Origin: Muraenolepis orangiensis
Lineage: Eukaryota > Chordata > Actinopteri > Gadiformes > Muraenolepididae
Reading direction: 5' to 3'
DNA length: 64,000 bases
Assembly: GCA_027704905.1 (NCBI GenBank)
Contig: CM051000.1
Coordinates: 10,427,842-10,491,841 of the forward strand
The notes beneath the pieces were generated by a model that saw nothing but the letters and a program-made list of their open reading frames with translations, was not told the origin of the DNA and did no database searches. The translations under genes and the position numbers were made by a program. Shown piece by piece: positions 1 to 11,421 of this stretch. Numbering within the stretch: position 1 is the stretch's first letter; each line of letters opens with the position of its first letter.

Positions 1-2033
1 GTGGGTATTGTCTTTTATGATGCGTTTGGCCTTGGCCACGCACCGCTGGTTGTATATATCCAGGAGGGAGGGGAGCTCACCTCCAACGATATACTGGGCC
101 GTCCGCACCAGTGCTCTGCGCTCGAGTGCGGTGCAGTTCCCGTACCAGGCGGTGATACACCCTGTAAGAACACTCTCGATGGTGCCGTTATAGAATGTTC
201 TCAGGATGCGGGGGCCCATGCTGAATTTCTTCAGACGCCTGAGGAAATACAGGCATTGTTGGGCCCTTTTCACCACGTGTGTGGTGTGCGTGGACCATGT
301 GAGGTCCTCGGAGATGTGCTCGCCGAGGAACTTGAAGCTGCTGACCCTCTCTACTGCAACACCGTCGATGGAGATAGGGCTGTGCTCTCCCCTCTGCTTC
401 CTGAAGTCCAAGATCAGCTCCTTGGTCTTCTTGACGTTGAGAGCGAGGCTGTTCTCCTGGCACCACTGCTCCAGCGATCCGACCTCCTCCCTGTAGGCTG
501 TCTCGTCGTCGCCGGCGATCAGGCCCATCACTGTCATGTCGTCAGCAAACTTGATGATGACGTTGGAGCTGTGCATAGCCATGCAGCCGTGGGTGTAGAG
601 GGAGTAGAGGAGAGGGCTCAGCACGCATCCCTGGGGGGCTCCCGTGTTGAGGGTCAGTGGCTCTGAGGTGGTGCTGCCCATCCTCACCACCTGGCGGCGG
701 TCCGACAGGAGGTCCAGTATCCAGCTGCACGTGGATGGGGGCACGCCTAGACCTCTAAGCTTGGTGTCGAGCTTGACAGGAACTATCGTGTTGAACGCTG
801 AGCTGTAGTCCACATACAGCATTCACACATAACAGTTATTTTCCTCCAGGTGGGAAAGGGCAGTGTGGCGGGCCATGGCAATTGCGTCGTCCGTGGATCT
901 GTTTTTACGATATGCAAATTGCCATGGGTCCAGCGTGGCAGGTAACACAGAGCAAATAAAGTCCTTGACCATCCTCTCGAAGCATTTGCTGACAAGGGTT
1001 AGGCATTGGACCTCCCTCACAGCGATCGGTTGCTGCTTCAGTCTCTGCCTATAGGTGGGGAGTAGCTGGATGGAGCGGTGGTCTGATTTGCCGAACGGTG
1101 GGCGGAGGAGGGCCTTGTAGCCATCACGGAAGGGGGTGTAGCAGTGGTCGAGGATCCGCTCGCCCCGTGTGTTGCTTGTTATGTGTTGGTAGAACTTTGG
1201 GAGAACCTTCTTCAGGTTCGCCTTGTTGAAGTCCCCCGCCACGATGAAAGCAGTCTCGGGGTGTGCCGACTCCTGTTCGCTGATAGCCCCATACAGTTCC
1301 TTCAGCACTGTGTCCGTGTTGGCTTGTGGGGGAATGTAAACAGCGGTCACGGTTACCGCTGTAAACTCCCGAGGTTGCCAGTATGGACGGCACATAAGCA
1401 TCAGGTACTCCAGGTCCGGGGAACAGAAAGACTTGAGGGGATGTACATGACTTTGGTTGCACCAGATCTGTTTATCATGAGACATACCCCCCCTCCGCGA
1501 TCTTTACCGGAGAGACCCTTTGTTCTGTCTGCCCGGTGGACGGAAAATCCCGTCGGCTCGATAGCTGCGTCGGTAACCCCCTCGTAAGGCAGATGATACA
1601 ATTGTCCTTAGTTTCCCGGTGGAATTGAATACGAGCCTGTAGCTCGCTTAACTTATTGTCCAGAGACTGTACATTAGCCAGTAGAATGGTGGGTAGTGGG
1701 GGGCGATCGGATTGACATCTCAGCCTGACTAGCACGCCGGCTCGCTTCCCTCGCTTCTTCCTGAGGCGTTTGCGTATAATCGTGCCCAAGATGGTCGGAG
1801 ATAATTCAGCTGTGACTTCGGGCGGGACGTGCGAGTCAAAAGAATGAAAAAACTCTGGTAGGCGGCGAGCGACTGTCGATTTGATCTCCAGAAGTGTGCA
1901 AAAGTTATATATTAACGTGCTGCTAACTTCCTGAACAAGATAGTCGCGATAAAAAGAATAAATAACAAAAAACTGCGTCGTCGTGCGGGAGCTCACGACA
2001 CGGCAGCCATCTCGTACGGCGCCATACTCCATC
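1..2033 (-). mobile_element. L2-like non-LTR retrotransposon, damaged copy A (3' end beyond window)
   Basis: This minus-strand LINE matches the nearly intact copy at 34178-37419 along its whole length. Endonuclease text lies at about 1040-2025, including the GDFN and SDH motifs, and reverse transcriptase text at about 1-1000, including FADD. The copy is broken in several ways. An early stop replaces an Arg codon shortly after the first ATG (2025-2023), which fits CGA-to-TGA decay. An indel shifts the N-terminal frame, and a short deletion removes the TETW endonuclease motif near 1590. A deletion of about 0.78 kb joins the endonuclease C-terminus directly to the middle of the RT near 1000, removing the linker and RT N-terminus. 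The 5' end at about 2033 coincides with that of the other full-length copy. The 3' UTR lies before position 1. It is a dead copy; the L2/CR1 clade call rests on motifs and the tail repeats of its sister copies. Confidence 0.9.
823..1485 (-). pseudogene. Endonuclease-RT fusion fragment of LINE copy A
   Basis: This 220-residue open stretch begins inside the apurinic-like endonuclease domain. It carries VAGDFNKANL and KSDHRS, the metal-binding Asp/Asn and Ser-Asp-His motifs of that family. It then jumps at residues REVQC directly to LVSKCFERMVKDF, which belongs to RT region 2. The intact copy has about 260 residues between these points. The reading frame survives the deletion, so the open frame is accidental and the product would lack the RT N-terminus. 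It ends within RT soon after the STDDAIAMA motif, short of the conserved FVDYSSAF catalytic region. No function is expected. Confidence 0.85.
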
Positions 2034-2600
2034 TTTATGGATTACATATTTATAGATTGTAAATAGATCAGACTATTTAATCATCAAATCTATTGCCATT
2101 TATTTAATTATTGTAAAATTCTTTAATCATTTTGATCACATTTTATTAATTACATGCATTCATATGTTACACCTATATACAAATGTTTGGTTACTTCTTG
2201 GTACATTGTACCACACATTGGAAAGTCCTGCATCAAGATACAAGTGACAGCAATGTGAGCAGCATGTGTCCATTGGAAGTGTGTGCTTTGCCATCTGAAG
2301 ATTACTGGGATTCATCTTGAGGCTTAATGAAGGTGTAGAAGGCAGAATACCCCAGGAGTCTCTCCAAAAGCCATAACAGTGGAACTGGGTTTAAAACCGG
2401 ACCGGAATGGGAAGGCAATAGTAATTATGATGGTGCATCCTCTGGTGCTAAGTGTGTCCCTGTGGTAACCGACTCGTAGTAAGTGTGTTCCTGTGGTAAC
2501 GGACTGGTCCTGTGTGTGTGTTCCTGTGGTATTTATTTTTTAGCAAAGCTTAAAATGGAAATCCTGACCAATTTCATTATAAAAGTATTTATTAAAGCAT

Positions 2601-2749
2601 AATGGACTGCCTTTTATATAGCGGTTTTATCCAAAGCGCTTTCAAGTCATGCCTCACCCATTCATACACACACTCAACCACCGACGGTGGAGTCAGCCAT
2701 GCAAGGAGACAGCCAGCACGTCGGGACACCTTGCTCAGGGACACCTCAA
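2601..2749 (+). repeat. Fish interspersed repeat (LINE/SINE 3'-type fragment)
   Basis: The text reads 'tatagcggttttatccaaag', followed by 'cacccattcatacacac', 'acggtgg' and 'ttgctcagggacac'. This order is familiar from a widespread teleost interspersed repeat. The copy is single and has no clear flanking duplication. I cannot assign the family precisely. Confidence 0.5.
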
Positions 2750-3298
2750 AAGTGTTTTGCTGGTTCAAGCCAGGGGATCGATTAATATCGATTAATATAT
2801 CGACTGCTGGCCATTCTTGTGTTTGTCAATTAGGCGCTTACCAGCTTCCACCAACACGATTGGTCGAAATAATATACGAAGAGAAATCATTTGAAATGCC
2901 CCGTTCACCCAGTTTGCAGACTTTATATATGAATCACACTTTAGATACTAATCTCGAGACTTTATATATTAATATATATATTGTTTATATTATATAATAT
3001 ATAATATATAATATATATATATATATTGTTTGATGTATCAGACTAACAGTCATCCAAACTGGAATAAAAGAAAAAGGATCATCAATATTGATTAACCCAA
3101 CGAAAAATATAATTATAAAACCCACAGACGTCAGAGATTTTTGTCGGATATTTTATGATTCATAGATAACCAATGACAAACTTGACCGCAATAATTAAAT
3201 GTACAAACTGCAACAGACTCGCAGACTTGTTGCAAATGGCTGCAAAGGTTGGGTGATTTATTCTATAAATGTTATTTCCTTTCTGGTTCACCTATCAT

Positions 3299-3351
3299 AA
3301 CATAAAACAATATGAACTTGGTCTTCTACCAAGTTGATATTGTTTTATGTT
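3299..3351. repeat. 24-bp inverted repeat, 5-nt loop
   Basis: The arms 3299-3322 and 3328-3351 are reverse complements with one mismatch, separated by 'cttct'. The stem is AT-rich at its base and GC-richer near the loop. The pairing stops abruptly outside the arms, so this is shorter than a typical microRNA precursor. It may be the remnant of a foldback element. Confidence 0.8.
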
Positions 3352-3659
3352 ATTGTCATTTCATTTCATCCTCTGACAGGAAGCAGTGTGGTTGCGTTGG
3401 ATGAACAGAACGAAAATAACAGTTCTATTTTCAATCTCTCAGGGAATCTGACTGTGTTTGATAAGCTCCCCTGCCAATCACTAGACGTTATTCTGCTCGG
3501 GGACACTAATGGAGAATGTACTATGTTCAGATTCACATAATGATTGTGAATAATATTGCAAAAGGCTCATGTCATGTCATGTCATATATTTTTGGTAAAA
3601 TCAAGTTTGATATGGATTTGACTGATTAAAGATGAGTGTTGAATTATGCTTGACAACAT

Positions 3660-3965
3660 ATTCAAGATTCAAGATTACTAATACCTAAAAGCTAAAAACT
3701 AAATAACAACTAACTAAACAAAACTAGTATAAACAAAATATAACTAAAATAACTCTAAATGAAATCTAAATGTATTGATAGATGAATAGATGAATTGCAC
3801 AATTTACAGTATTATTACAGTAATACGTAGGTATATACAATACACAACAATACGTATAGTGCAAATTGGCAGTAATAATATATTAATAAATAACTCAGAT
3901 GAATACTGAAAAAGTGACATGTGAAAAGTGAAAAGTGAAATTGAATTTACAGTGCAAAATTACAG
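3660..3965 (-). repeat. Probable LINE 3'-UTR fragment with (ATTCAAG) tail
   Basis: The stretch opens with 'attcaagattcaagatt', a 7-bp tandem of the kind that ends CR1/L2-like LINEs on the opposite strand. AT-rich sequence with no coding potential follows, ending in repeated 'gtgaaaa' words. It resembles an old truncated 3' UTR. No RT text is visible. Confidence 0.35.
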
Positions 3966-4654
3966 TGTGTGGCCTACAATATGTCAACCAAAAAGGTTTT
4001 AAAATCTTTTTTTTCACTCTCGGTTAGCTTTAAAGGTCATTATCTTGAACGTCAAGTACCCTATAGGGTAATTGCATGTAAGTACTTAATGCTGGCACAT
4101 CATCTTTGCATTAGTGTTAAACACATCCTTAGCTCCGGGTTCAAGTCCAAGTAACGTTATTCATATGTCACAATATCCCAATTCCCCTTGAAAATAAAAA
4201 GGCATTGAGATCGAAAACGGAGAGATAGTTTTGACACAGCTCCAAAATACACAATACACAGTCTGTCTGGCCTCAGCTAACACCAGAAGGCTTCTCCATA
4301 TTCAAACCACATTTAGGCAGATACTCTAATTTTAGGAACCTCGGAACTCCAAACAGAAGTTGAATTTATCGTCTTTGTACAAACTCAATATACCCAAGGT
4401 CAGTTATTTTTTTCGTTTTTGTATATAGTCGTTGCCGCCTTAAAACTAAAATGTAAGTTAAATGTAAGTACTGTGTTACTTGGCCCGTTGGATGTGAAAG
4501 GATGACAAACGATTACAGAAATACAGAAAAGGTGAGATGCATCCTAGTGTAATTATGGGACTACAAGTACTTGTGCTCAAAATGATTGTTTGCACATGCA
4601 TCCTCATACATCTCATGAAAGTCTTGGGAAATTGGCTCCAGATGCTGGCTACAT

Positions 4655-4670
4655 GCACACACACACAAAC

Positions 4671-4724
<54 letters not shown>

Positions 4725-4727
4725 ACA
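4655..4727. repeat. (CA)n microsatellite
   Basis: Imperfect (CA)n with scattered CAAACA interruptions, lying directly beside the target site of the hAT element that follows. Confidence 0.95.
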
Positions 4728-4746
4728 CGCTACATACACGCTACAC

Positions 4747-5845
4747 CAGTGGCGAAGCGTGTCTATCACAACTGGACCTTCTGTAGACCAGGGATTCCCA
4801 AACTTTTCAGCCCGCGACCCCCAAAATAACAGACTGGAGACTGGCGACCCCCCCCCCCCCCACTATCACCGTCCAACGGGGTGGGGGGGGGGGGGGGGGG
4901 GTGTAATCGCGATCGCGAACATCGTGAAGTCCAAGGGGGCGATCACGAACATTGTGTGTGGCTTTTTGATGATGATACTGTCGTGAATCTGTGGGAATCA
5001 GAATTCCTTTATTTGTCACTCACGTTATTATTAACAATAATAATAATACAAATGATAAAAAATAATAATAATAAAAAATAAATAAACCTCATGGGTCACA
5101 TCAAGAGGATTCTGAAATCATCTCGCGACCCCCCCCTCGGGGTCCCGCGACCCCCACTTTGGGAACCCCCACCCCCCCATTCGAAAATTCAGTTTTTCTA
5201 GTCAGACGGACGTCACGGAGGAGTCACTTTATGCCTTATCTCATTCAGGCAGATAAGATTGTCGCAGCCAATTTCCAAGTGTACCATAGTTGTTAAAGCA
5301 GTGTCCATGTAAGTAACAGCCCATCATCTTCGCCTTCGCCATTTTGACATAAAATCCTACGTAGAAAAAACGTAGCATTACGCTAGATCCCCTCTCACTC
5401 CAGCCAGTATACCTTCTAGCTCCCTATTGAGCTGTGGGGAAATCTGAAAGATTGACAAGGCTGCAAATCACTATATGATTGGTTGATCAAATTGTCAATC
5501 CAAACGTACGCTCTCATTCAGTCTAAGGGCCAAAGTCATCGGGAATACTTTGGTTGAAGGATAATCTTCCCAGCAACCTAGAAAAAGATCTGATTGGTTG
5601 CATTGTTTTTCCAACACAAAACCACTCAAATGCGTCGTGCATGGACCAAGAAAGACAAACAAATCAACGTAACACTGTAATATAACAGATAACAACACAG
5701 ATACCATTCTCATTTATTCATTTGATTTAAATTTGATTAAATTGTATTACATTTTATTAATACAATTCATTCGATTTTTTTTGTTTCATCTGAGAGTTCC
5801 AGGGTCTTCTCTGAATACCTTGAAGGCCCTGACGCTTCACCACAG
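4747..5845 (-). mobile_element. hAT-type transposon, internal-deletion derivative
   Basis: The terminal inverted repeats are CAGTGGCGAAGCG (4747) and its complement with two mismatches (ending 5845). A perfect 8-bp target duplication, CGCTACAC, sits at 4739-4746 and 5846-5853, as expected for the hAT superfamily. The interior matches, in inverted orientation, the element at 57649-59599. That includes the G/C-run segments around 4848-4901 and 5125-5180 and the 'aatcctcttgatgtgacc' segment. Against that copy it lacks the whole coding region: the sequence runs from the start-codon neighbourhood (about 5340) straight to the sequence downstream of the ORF, joined at a short GATGATG-like repeat. 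It has no transposase and could move only in trans. Confidence 0.92.
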
Positions 5846-5853
5846 CGCTACAC

Positions 5854-6251
5854 ACACATGCATACACTCACACACTTCATAATGAGTACACATCTGGACA
5901 GACTCTCTGACACTGAACCATCTCCTAGAGGAGAACTGGGGACAGCCTGGGCATAATTAGAATTAATGGATGAACCTGGAATAGGGAAATGAGCCATCAC
6001 AACACAGATCATCTCAGATTATGGATCGCTTATCCAGCGTTCATACAGGCAAACCATCAATGTGTCAATGAACCAAGAGAAAGAGAGAGAGAAAGACCGT
6101 TTGTATCTGTTAAAGCAGGAATACAATCAAATAAGATGCAGGTTTTTTTGTAGATGAAGGAAGGCAGTATGATTGAGTATGAATGAATAATTACAAAATG
6201 TACTACCAGAAAATGTATAGGACTTCAAATAAGTCCAATGTATTTTTTATA
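5854..6251. other. Anonymous intergenic stretch
   Basis: A short CA-rich patch lies next to the hAT target site and a GA-rich patch near 6080. I see no gene or element boundary. Confidence 0.4.
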
Positions 6252-6253
6252 TA

Positions 6254-7709
6254 CCGTATTGACCCGAATATAAGACGGGTTTTTTTTCCTAGAAAAAAAT
6301 CAAAAAAAGAGGGGTCGTCTTATAATCGGGGTTTAGACTTTTCGATGTACCGTAATTGCACATGTAACTGCGCAACAACAGATCGCGCCAAACGAGTGTT
6401 CCGAGACACCGCGCGACACTTAAAGTAACTCAAAGTCTTAAAGTAACAGTACATAAAAATAGTTACCTGGAGAGTTAGAAATGGAGAGATAGCGACCAAC
6501 TTGAAAAAAGTGGCTCAAAAGTAGGGCAAGTTAATAAACAGAAGAGACGAAGTTACGATGCCAATTTTAAGATAATGGTGATAAACGAAGCAGAGACATC
6601 AAACACCTGTCATTGCGACGCAGGACAAGCCCAGCGCCTGCCCTCAGACTCCAGAGAGAAGCTACTGTCTTATCAGCGATATGTGATCAAGTTAAGGAAG
6701 AAGCACTCATACCCCCTTGATCAGATGGGCAATGTGGATCAAACGCCTGTGTATTTTGACATGCCAACATCTGTTACTGTGCATAAGAAAGGCGACAAAT
6801 CAGTGATCTACTGATCTACTGGAAACGAGAAGAGCCGAGTAACGGTCATGTTAACGCGCCTCGCAGATGGGACACAACTTCCCCCGTACGTGGGGGATTA
6901 TGGTAGGTGCCCAGGCAAAGGGCTGGATGGAGACGGAGCTTGTGGTGGACTGGCTCAAGGTGGTGTGGGGCAGACGGCGTGGGGGACTCAGAAAGCAGAG
7001 GAACATGTTGATTCTGGATGCTTTCCGTGGACACTTGACTGAGCCAGTCAAAACCTAGTCACCTAGTGATCATACCGGGCGGAATGACAAGCCAGCTGCA
7101 GGTGTTGGATGTGGTCGTTAACAAACCATTCAAGGTTAATCTGCGCAAGAGATCCACAGAGTGGCTCCTGGCTGCTAATCACGCACTGACACCGTCTGGA
7201 AAAATCCAAAAGCCTGCAGTACGTTTGCTCTGTGAATGGATCTTGCAAGCATGGGCTGACGTTTCCCCAGAAAGCATTAATGGGTTTAAGAAATGCTGCG
7301 TATGCCATGGATGGCAGCGAGGATGACGTGATGTGGGAGGAGACGGGGAAGCAGACACCGTGAGTGACGATAGCGGGAGTGAGAGGAACAACCAGCGACG
7401 TAGAAGACGAGCTGAATGAGAAGACTTGATGTGACCAATAGACTGATGTTCTGTTTCATTGCTCTACCGTTTTATTGCACTACTGTTTCATTGCAATCTA
7501 TCTAGCCTGTTTTGTTTTTGTTTGTCAAGTTAGGCAAATTTTAACACAATGTGTGATGTGTGTTATCATTATTTTCCAAAAAAAAGATTTTCTTTATAAA
7601 AAAAAGATTTGGTCTTCAAAAAAAAAAAATATTTTTTTTTCCAAAAATGAGTCTTGAAAAAGAGGGGTCGTCTTATAATCGGGGTCGTCTTATATTCGGG
7701 TCAATACGG
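6254..7709 (+). mobile_element. Pogo/Tigger-like DNA transposon, decayed
   Basis: The element starts CCGTATTGACCCGAATATAA and ends with the near-perfect reverse complement, directly bounded by TA on both sides (6252-6253 and 7710-7711). That is the target duplication of Tc1/mariner-pogo elements. The terminal repeats have a second inner block containing 'ggggtcgtcttataatcggg' on both sides. Coding remnants of a DDE_1-type transposase run through 6575-7326. The spacing of the pieces fits a roughly 1.45-kb element that has lost its N-terminal DNA-binding region or keeps it only unrecognisably. Confidence 0.9.
6575..7326 (+). pseudogene. Pogo-type DDE transposase remnant, multiply frameshifted
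   Basis: Three frames together carry the transposase core. 6575-6814 holds GNVDQTPVYFDMP, the first catalytic Asp block. A stop follows at about 6811, then STGNEKSR and ADGTQLPP after it. 6867-7058 holds LILDAFRGHLTEPVK, the second Asp block. 7066-7326 holds IPGGMTSQLQVLDVVVNKPF, the third acidic residue block, ending SINGFKKCCV. These are characteristic of the DDE_1 family (pogo, Tigger, Jerky-like). At least one stop and two frameshifts separate the blocks, so no functional enzyme is made. Related domains occur in host genes, but the flanking TIRs and TA sites show this is a transposon copy. Confidence 0.88.
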
Positions 7710-7711
7710 TA

Positions 7712-8187
7712 TATATCATAGTTTATATTGCTCACATGCCACATTAGACCATGTTTAAATTAGATGTCATCATCATAACAGTATGGGCTCAGTGCCAGAT
7801 GGGTAGGCAAAATATAATGGAAAAACAGCAGAGATATAATTGAAGTGCAGGTATTTTTACTTTGAAGCAAAGAAAAAAAGCAATTAAACATAAAACAAAT
7901 GATAGTCCATGAACCATGATTCCCATGTGATTTCAAAGTAACGAGTTTTCATGTTTTATCAATATGAAATGAGGACATTTACTCACATTTACTCGTTGCT
8001 ATACAGTGTTAATCTGATAACACTTTCATGAAGACTGAAATGTTCCCATCGTGGTAAATGGAATTATGCTGGAAAGAATTTACACTTTACACACTTTACT
8101 TTACTCAATTTAAACTGCACATTTTTTATGTCTTCATGAAAGTCTACATCTACAAACAAAGAACACGTAATCTGGGGCAGGAACTAA
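7712..8187. other. Anonymous intergenic stretch
   Basis: AT-rich sequence between two DNA transposons. No coding or RNA features seen. Confidence 0.4.
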
Positions 8188-9118
8188 AGGCGCTGTCACA
8201 CCTTGACGATTTTGCCAGCGTATGCCCGACCTATCAACATTTCTAAAACACTGGCATACGTCGAATAAGTTATGGGTAAGTTTTGTATAAGTTAAGAGAA
8301 CGCTGAAGAGCGCTCTTAACGAGAAAGCGAGAAATTTCATCATTTTTTTCATCATGCACAAAATTTCTCGACGTATGAGCCGTACGCTGGCATACATGGG
8401 CCATAAGTTACAGGTAAGTTATGCGATCGTTCACACACGTTACTTGTAAGTTACTCATTACATTACATTACATTACATTACAGTAATTTAGCAGACGCTT
8501 TTATCCAAAGCGACCTACAATAGTGTGTTTCAACAAATCACAAGTCGAAATACGTCAAGTTAATGTCTAGCGTACCCACAACATATTTCTAACCTATGAG
8601 TAACATGCTTTGAACATATGTGTAACTAATCTCCAACGCATATTGACGTATGTAGACGTATTTGACGTGTTCCGGACGACCACAGAACTTACTGAATGTG
8701 TTTGTAACCTACCGTAAAGCTACCGTATAATGGCGTATTGGCAGCGTTCTTCGAAGGTTTCTTCGGGATATTGTTATGATGATGTTGATAGATACTGCGA
8801 AGGTGCAACAGTGATGTTGATACTGCGATGTCTAGTGCGGTTATGATTTGAATCATCGAGGGCCAGCCTTTTTATCAGCTATGACACGTGATCTTTGGCG
8901 ATACACTTGGGCAAAAGTTGTGAATGCCGGCAACACGCTAAGCATTCGTTGGTATAAGTTATCAAACGTTCTATATAAGTTACTAATAAGTTATGTATAT
9001 GTTATGTATACAAAACAATTTAATAAAAACATAGAGAGTTCAGCGTATGCCAGCGTTTTAGAGACATTTTGATATGTCAGGCATACGCTGGCTTAATCGT
9101 CAAGGTGTGACAGCGCCT
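8188..9118. mobile_element. Non-autonomous TIR element, TAA target site (PIF/Harbinger-like)
   Basis: The ends are AGGCGCTGTCACACCTTGAC and the reverse complement, with further matching sequence inward (GCCAGCGTATGCC, and GGCATACGCTGGC at the other end). TAA flanks both sides (8185-8187 and 9119-9121). A 3-bp TWA duplication is typical of PIF/Harbinger, but I see no transposase, so the superfamily is inferred. The interior is built from repeated TAAGTTA-like words on both strands. A LINE/SINE-like fragment with an (ATTAC)n tail is inserted at about 8455-8545. The terminal 15 bp differ at only two positions from those of the element at 22513-23359. Confidence 0.85.
8455..8545 (+). repeat. Fish SINE/LINE tail-like fragment with (ATTAC)n
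   Basis: Five units of ATTAC are followed by 'tttagcagacgcttttatcc' and 'aaagcgacctacaatagtg', a very common teleost interspersed sequence. A second copy lies at 27378-27480. It sits inside the TIR element and is therefore the younger insertion. Confidence 0.65.
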
Positions 9119-9121
9119 TAA

Positions 9122-11421
9122 GGAACATCATTTCATGGAACACAGGTGAACAGAATTACTAATCAACACAGATGACAAACATTACACTAACGACACTTAG
9201 GAAAAACCGGCAGTGAGTGGGGCATGGGACAGGATCGTAATTACAACATTGCAATCTCAACTCTATGCACTTCTTGGCTATGAATTGGCTCACTTGTTCC
9301 CTCATTCCCTATTTACTATAAAGTTAACACTATATATAGGACACTAGTTAGGAGCATATGGGAATTTGGACACAAATTATGCATCGAAAATCCATCGGCG
9401 TGACGTGTATTGGTCTCGTAAACAAACCAACATGTGTTCGATGGCACCCTGAGACAGAAAATTTGCATAAATAACCTGTATGAGCTAGACTATTTATATT
9501 GGATGAATCCGACAACAATGAAAACCGCTTTGCATCATGGGATGTACTGCAAAAAAAGTGTGCACCAGTTGTACACTTCTTTTATGGTGCATTATGGGTA
9601 TTAAGAAGTGCACTTCATAGGGAACCAGATTTGTACACCCACATTTTCCCCAAACGAGAAAAATAGGGGTGGCCCCCTAAATAGTAATATCCAAATTTAA
9701 ACATGGTCTTTGTCTCTCAGAGAGGATGTGATGTTGTTGTCACCCTAGATGGCGGACTTATATAACATACCTGACTTATGTTAAGTTGTTTGTTTTTGGT
9801 TTTATTAGCAACGTAACACGTTGGGTGGATGGATAGTAACACAATGTGCATGCTATTATCTGGCTTGAATATATAGTTGCTTGTTTCTTTTTCAATTGTT
9901 AATTTTCTCTTACAAAAGTATTTGAAGCTGTTTTTTTTCAAGTATCTTTATATATAATATAATATTTAACAGAGCAGATTTCTGAAGCCTAACAATCAAA
10001 AAATCGCCCCCCCCCCCCCCCTCAACTCAAAACAGATATTCTCACAGCACATCATCATTTCAGTCACTAAAAGCTGATGGATGGCTTTGACATATATATA
10101 TATATATATATATTGTATGAAACATGCAACATTGTACCTGGGCAACTTCCATATTAATCCCAGTTGCTCAGTTCTCACAGAGGGCCGATGTCGTTGCATT
10201 TTGCAGAATGAGTTTTTTTGCAGGAGACTGATGTGATGCAGGATTGCACATGACTGTGTTCAGGTACCTGGAAATTAGTTCCATCCTGTTGTGTTCTACA
10301 TAGCTGCAATGCTCATTATTCCGGTGCCGATGACTTGAAACAAATGCAATCTGTATGGAAATGTGGATAATGGTCTGCAGACGGTGATGCCTCGCAGGGG
10401 ACATCCCACGAGACTCCGTAATGCAGTCTCTCCCTGCCGGACCGGTGCCATTCTGTTCCAATGAGTCGACTTTACATTCACTCATCCGCAGGTTGAGCAT
10501 GGACGTTATCTGAGACAACTGCATAAGTGAATAGTAAGTCAAAAGATCGATTTGTTTGGAAATCCTGTTGAGGAAAGTGAGAGTCCCAAAACTGTGATGG
10601 GACTGTAATTGTTATAAAGGTGAGGTAAAATTAAGAAGCTTTGGCCATCAATTTTGAGTCCATGAATAGCAGTGTGTCTGTTCCCATTTGATAACCAGCT
10701 GCTGCCATGGTAATAGTTTTCTTTCTGATTAACAACATTTTATTGTTAATCTTCTTCTAATAGTGAAAACAGGTTGTAGGGGTGTATTTAATTAACAAAC
10801 AACAAACAACAAAACATATCTGGAGGAAAATATAGTCATGGTCAAATGTATTTAAATAAATACAATTAGTGTAGAATGCATTTAAGTATGTAGGTGTAGC
10901 AGAGATTTAAATAATCCAGCTATTATCAGAATTTCAGAATAACTATGCTAATAACAATGGATGTACCTAATAGTTCTGTATTCTGACACAATGTTCACTG
11001 ACACTTATTTGAGTGGTTCTGTGGGGCGAAAAACATGCATTTATTCATAATAAATGCTAATTCAACACCGAAATGGCTCAAGGATTAATGGATAGATTTC
11101 CTTTTCAAAATGCTTAGTTATCACTGTATAATTAACTTGTATGTTTAAATTAGGGTTTAAAAAGGTAATTGCAATTGGAGAACTATTTCGGTTCATTCAG
11201 TTTGAATACAAATAGAACATACTTTCCATGAACAGTGAACGCAAATCAACTTCAATAGACATACAGTGTAATATCCAAGGATTCATTATTTAAGGATTAA
11301 TTAATTAATGACACAAGATAGATCCTTGCATGAGGATAACCCTTACCCCAAAACTCTGATTGGGTATTCACCAGCACAGTAATCTCTGCTGATTGGTTCA
11401 CTGCCTAAGGGAGGATTGTTC
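9122..11421. other. AT-rich intergenic stretch; poly-C and (TA)n runs
   Basis: It contains poly-C at about 10007-10021, (TA)n at about 10089-10111, and a 124-codon minus-strand open frame treated separately. Around 9550-9590 'agtgtgcaccagttgtacact' is a small imperfect palindrome. Otherwise I see nothing. Confidence 0.4.
10168..10542 (-). other. Open frame of 124 codons, possible exon, unassigned
   Basis: The frame is not derived from a simple repeat or a recognised transposon, unlike nearly every other long frame in the window. A possible splice acceptor (pyrimidine-containing stretch ending TTATGCAG) lies near its N-terminal end, after which the frame reads LSQITSMLNLRMSEC. I do not recognise the product. 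There is no in-frame continuation or obvious donor that I can defend, and the stretch could be open by chance. Confidence 0.15.

Larger units (their letters stand above)
2034..4653. other. AT-rich intergenic stretch without recognisable genes
   Basis: Apart from the repeat at 2601-2749, the hairpin at 3299-3351, an AT-rich run at about 2985-3025 and a LINE-tail-like stretch at 3660-3965, I see no coding, RNA or TIR structure here. The open frames in it (for example 131 aa from 2602) are low complexity or repeat-derived. Confidence 0.5.

Noticed and set aside
1..666. Plus-strand 221-codon open frame, with a similar 227-codon frame at 34585-35268
   Set aside because: Antisense shadow of the LINE RT in both copies. 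The matching openness follows from shared ancestry and GC-rich codon use. No domain seen.
4128..4145. GGGTTCAAGTCC, a possible tRNA B box
   Set aside because: No matching A box, acceptor stem or anticodon arm upstream within tRNA distance.
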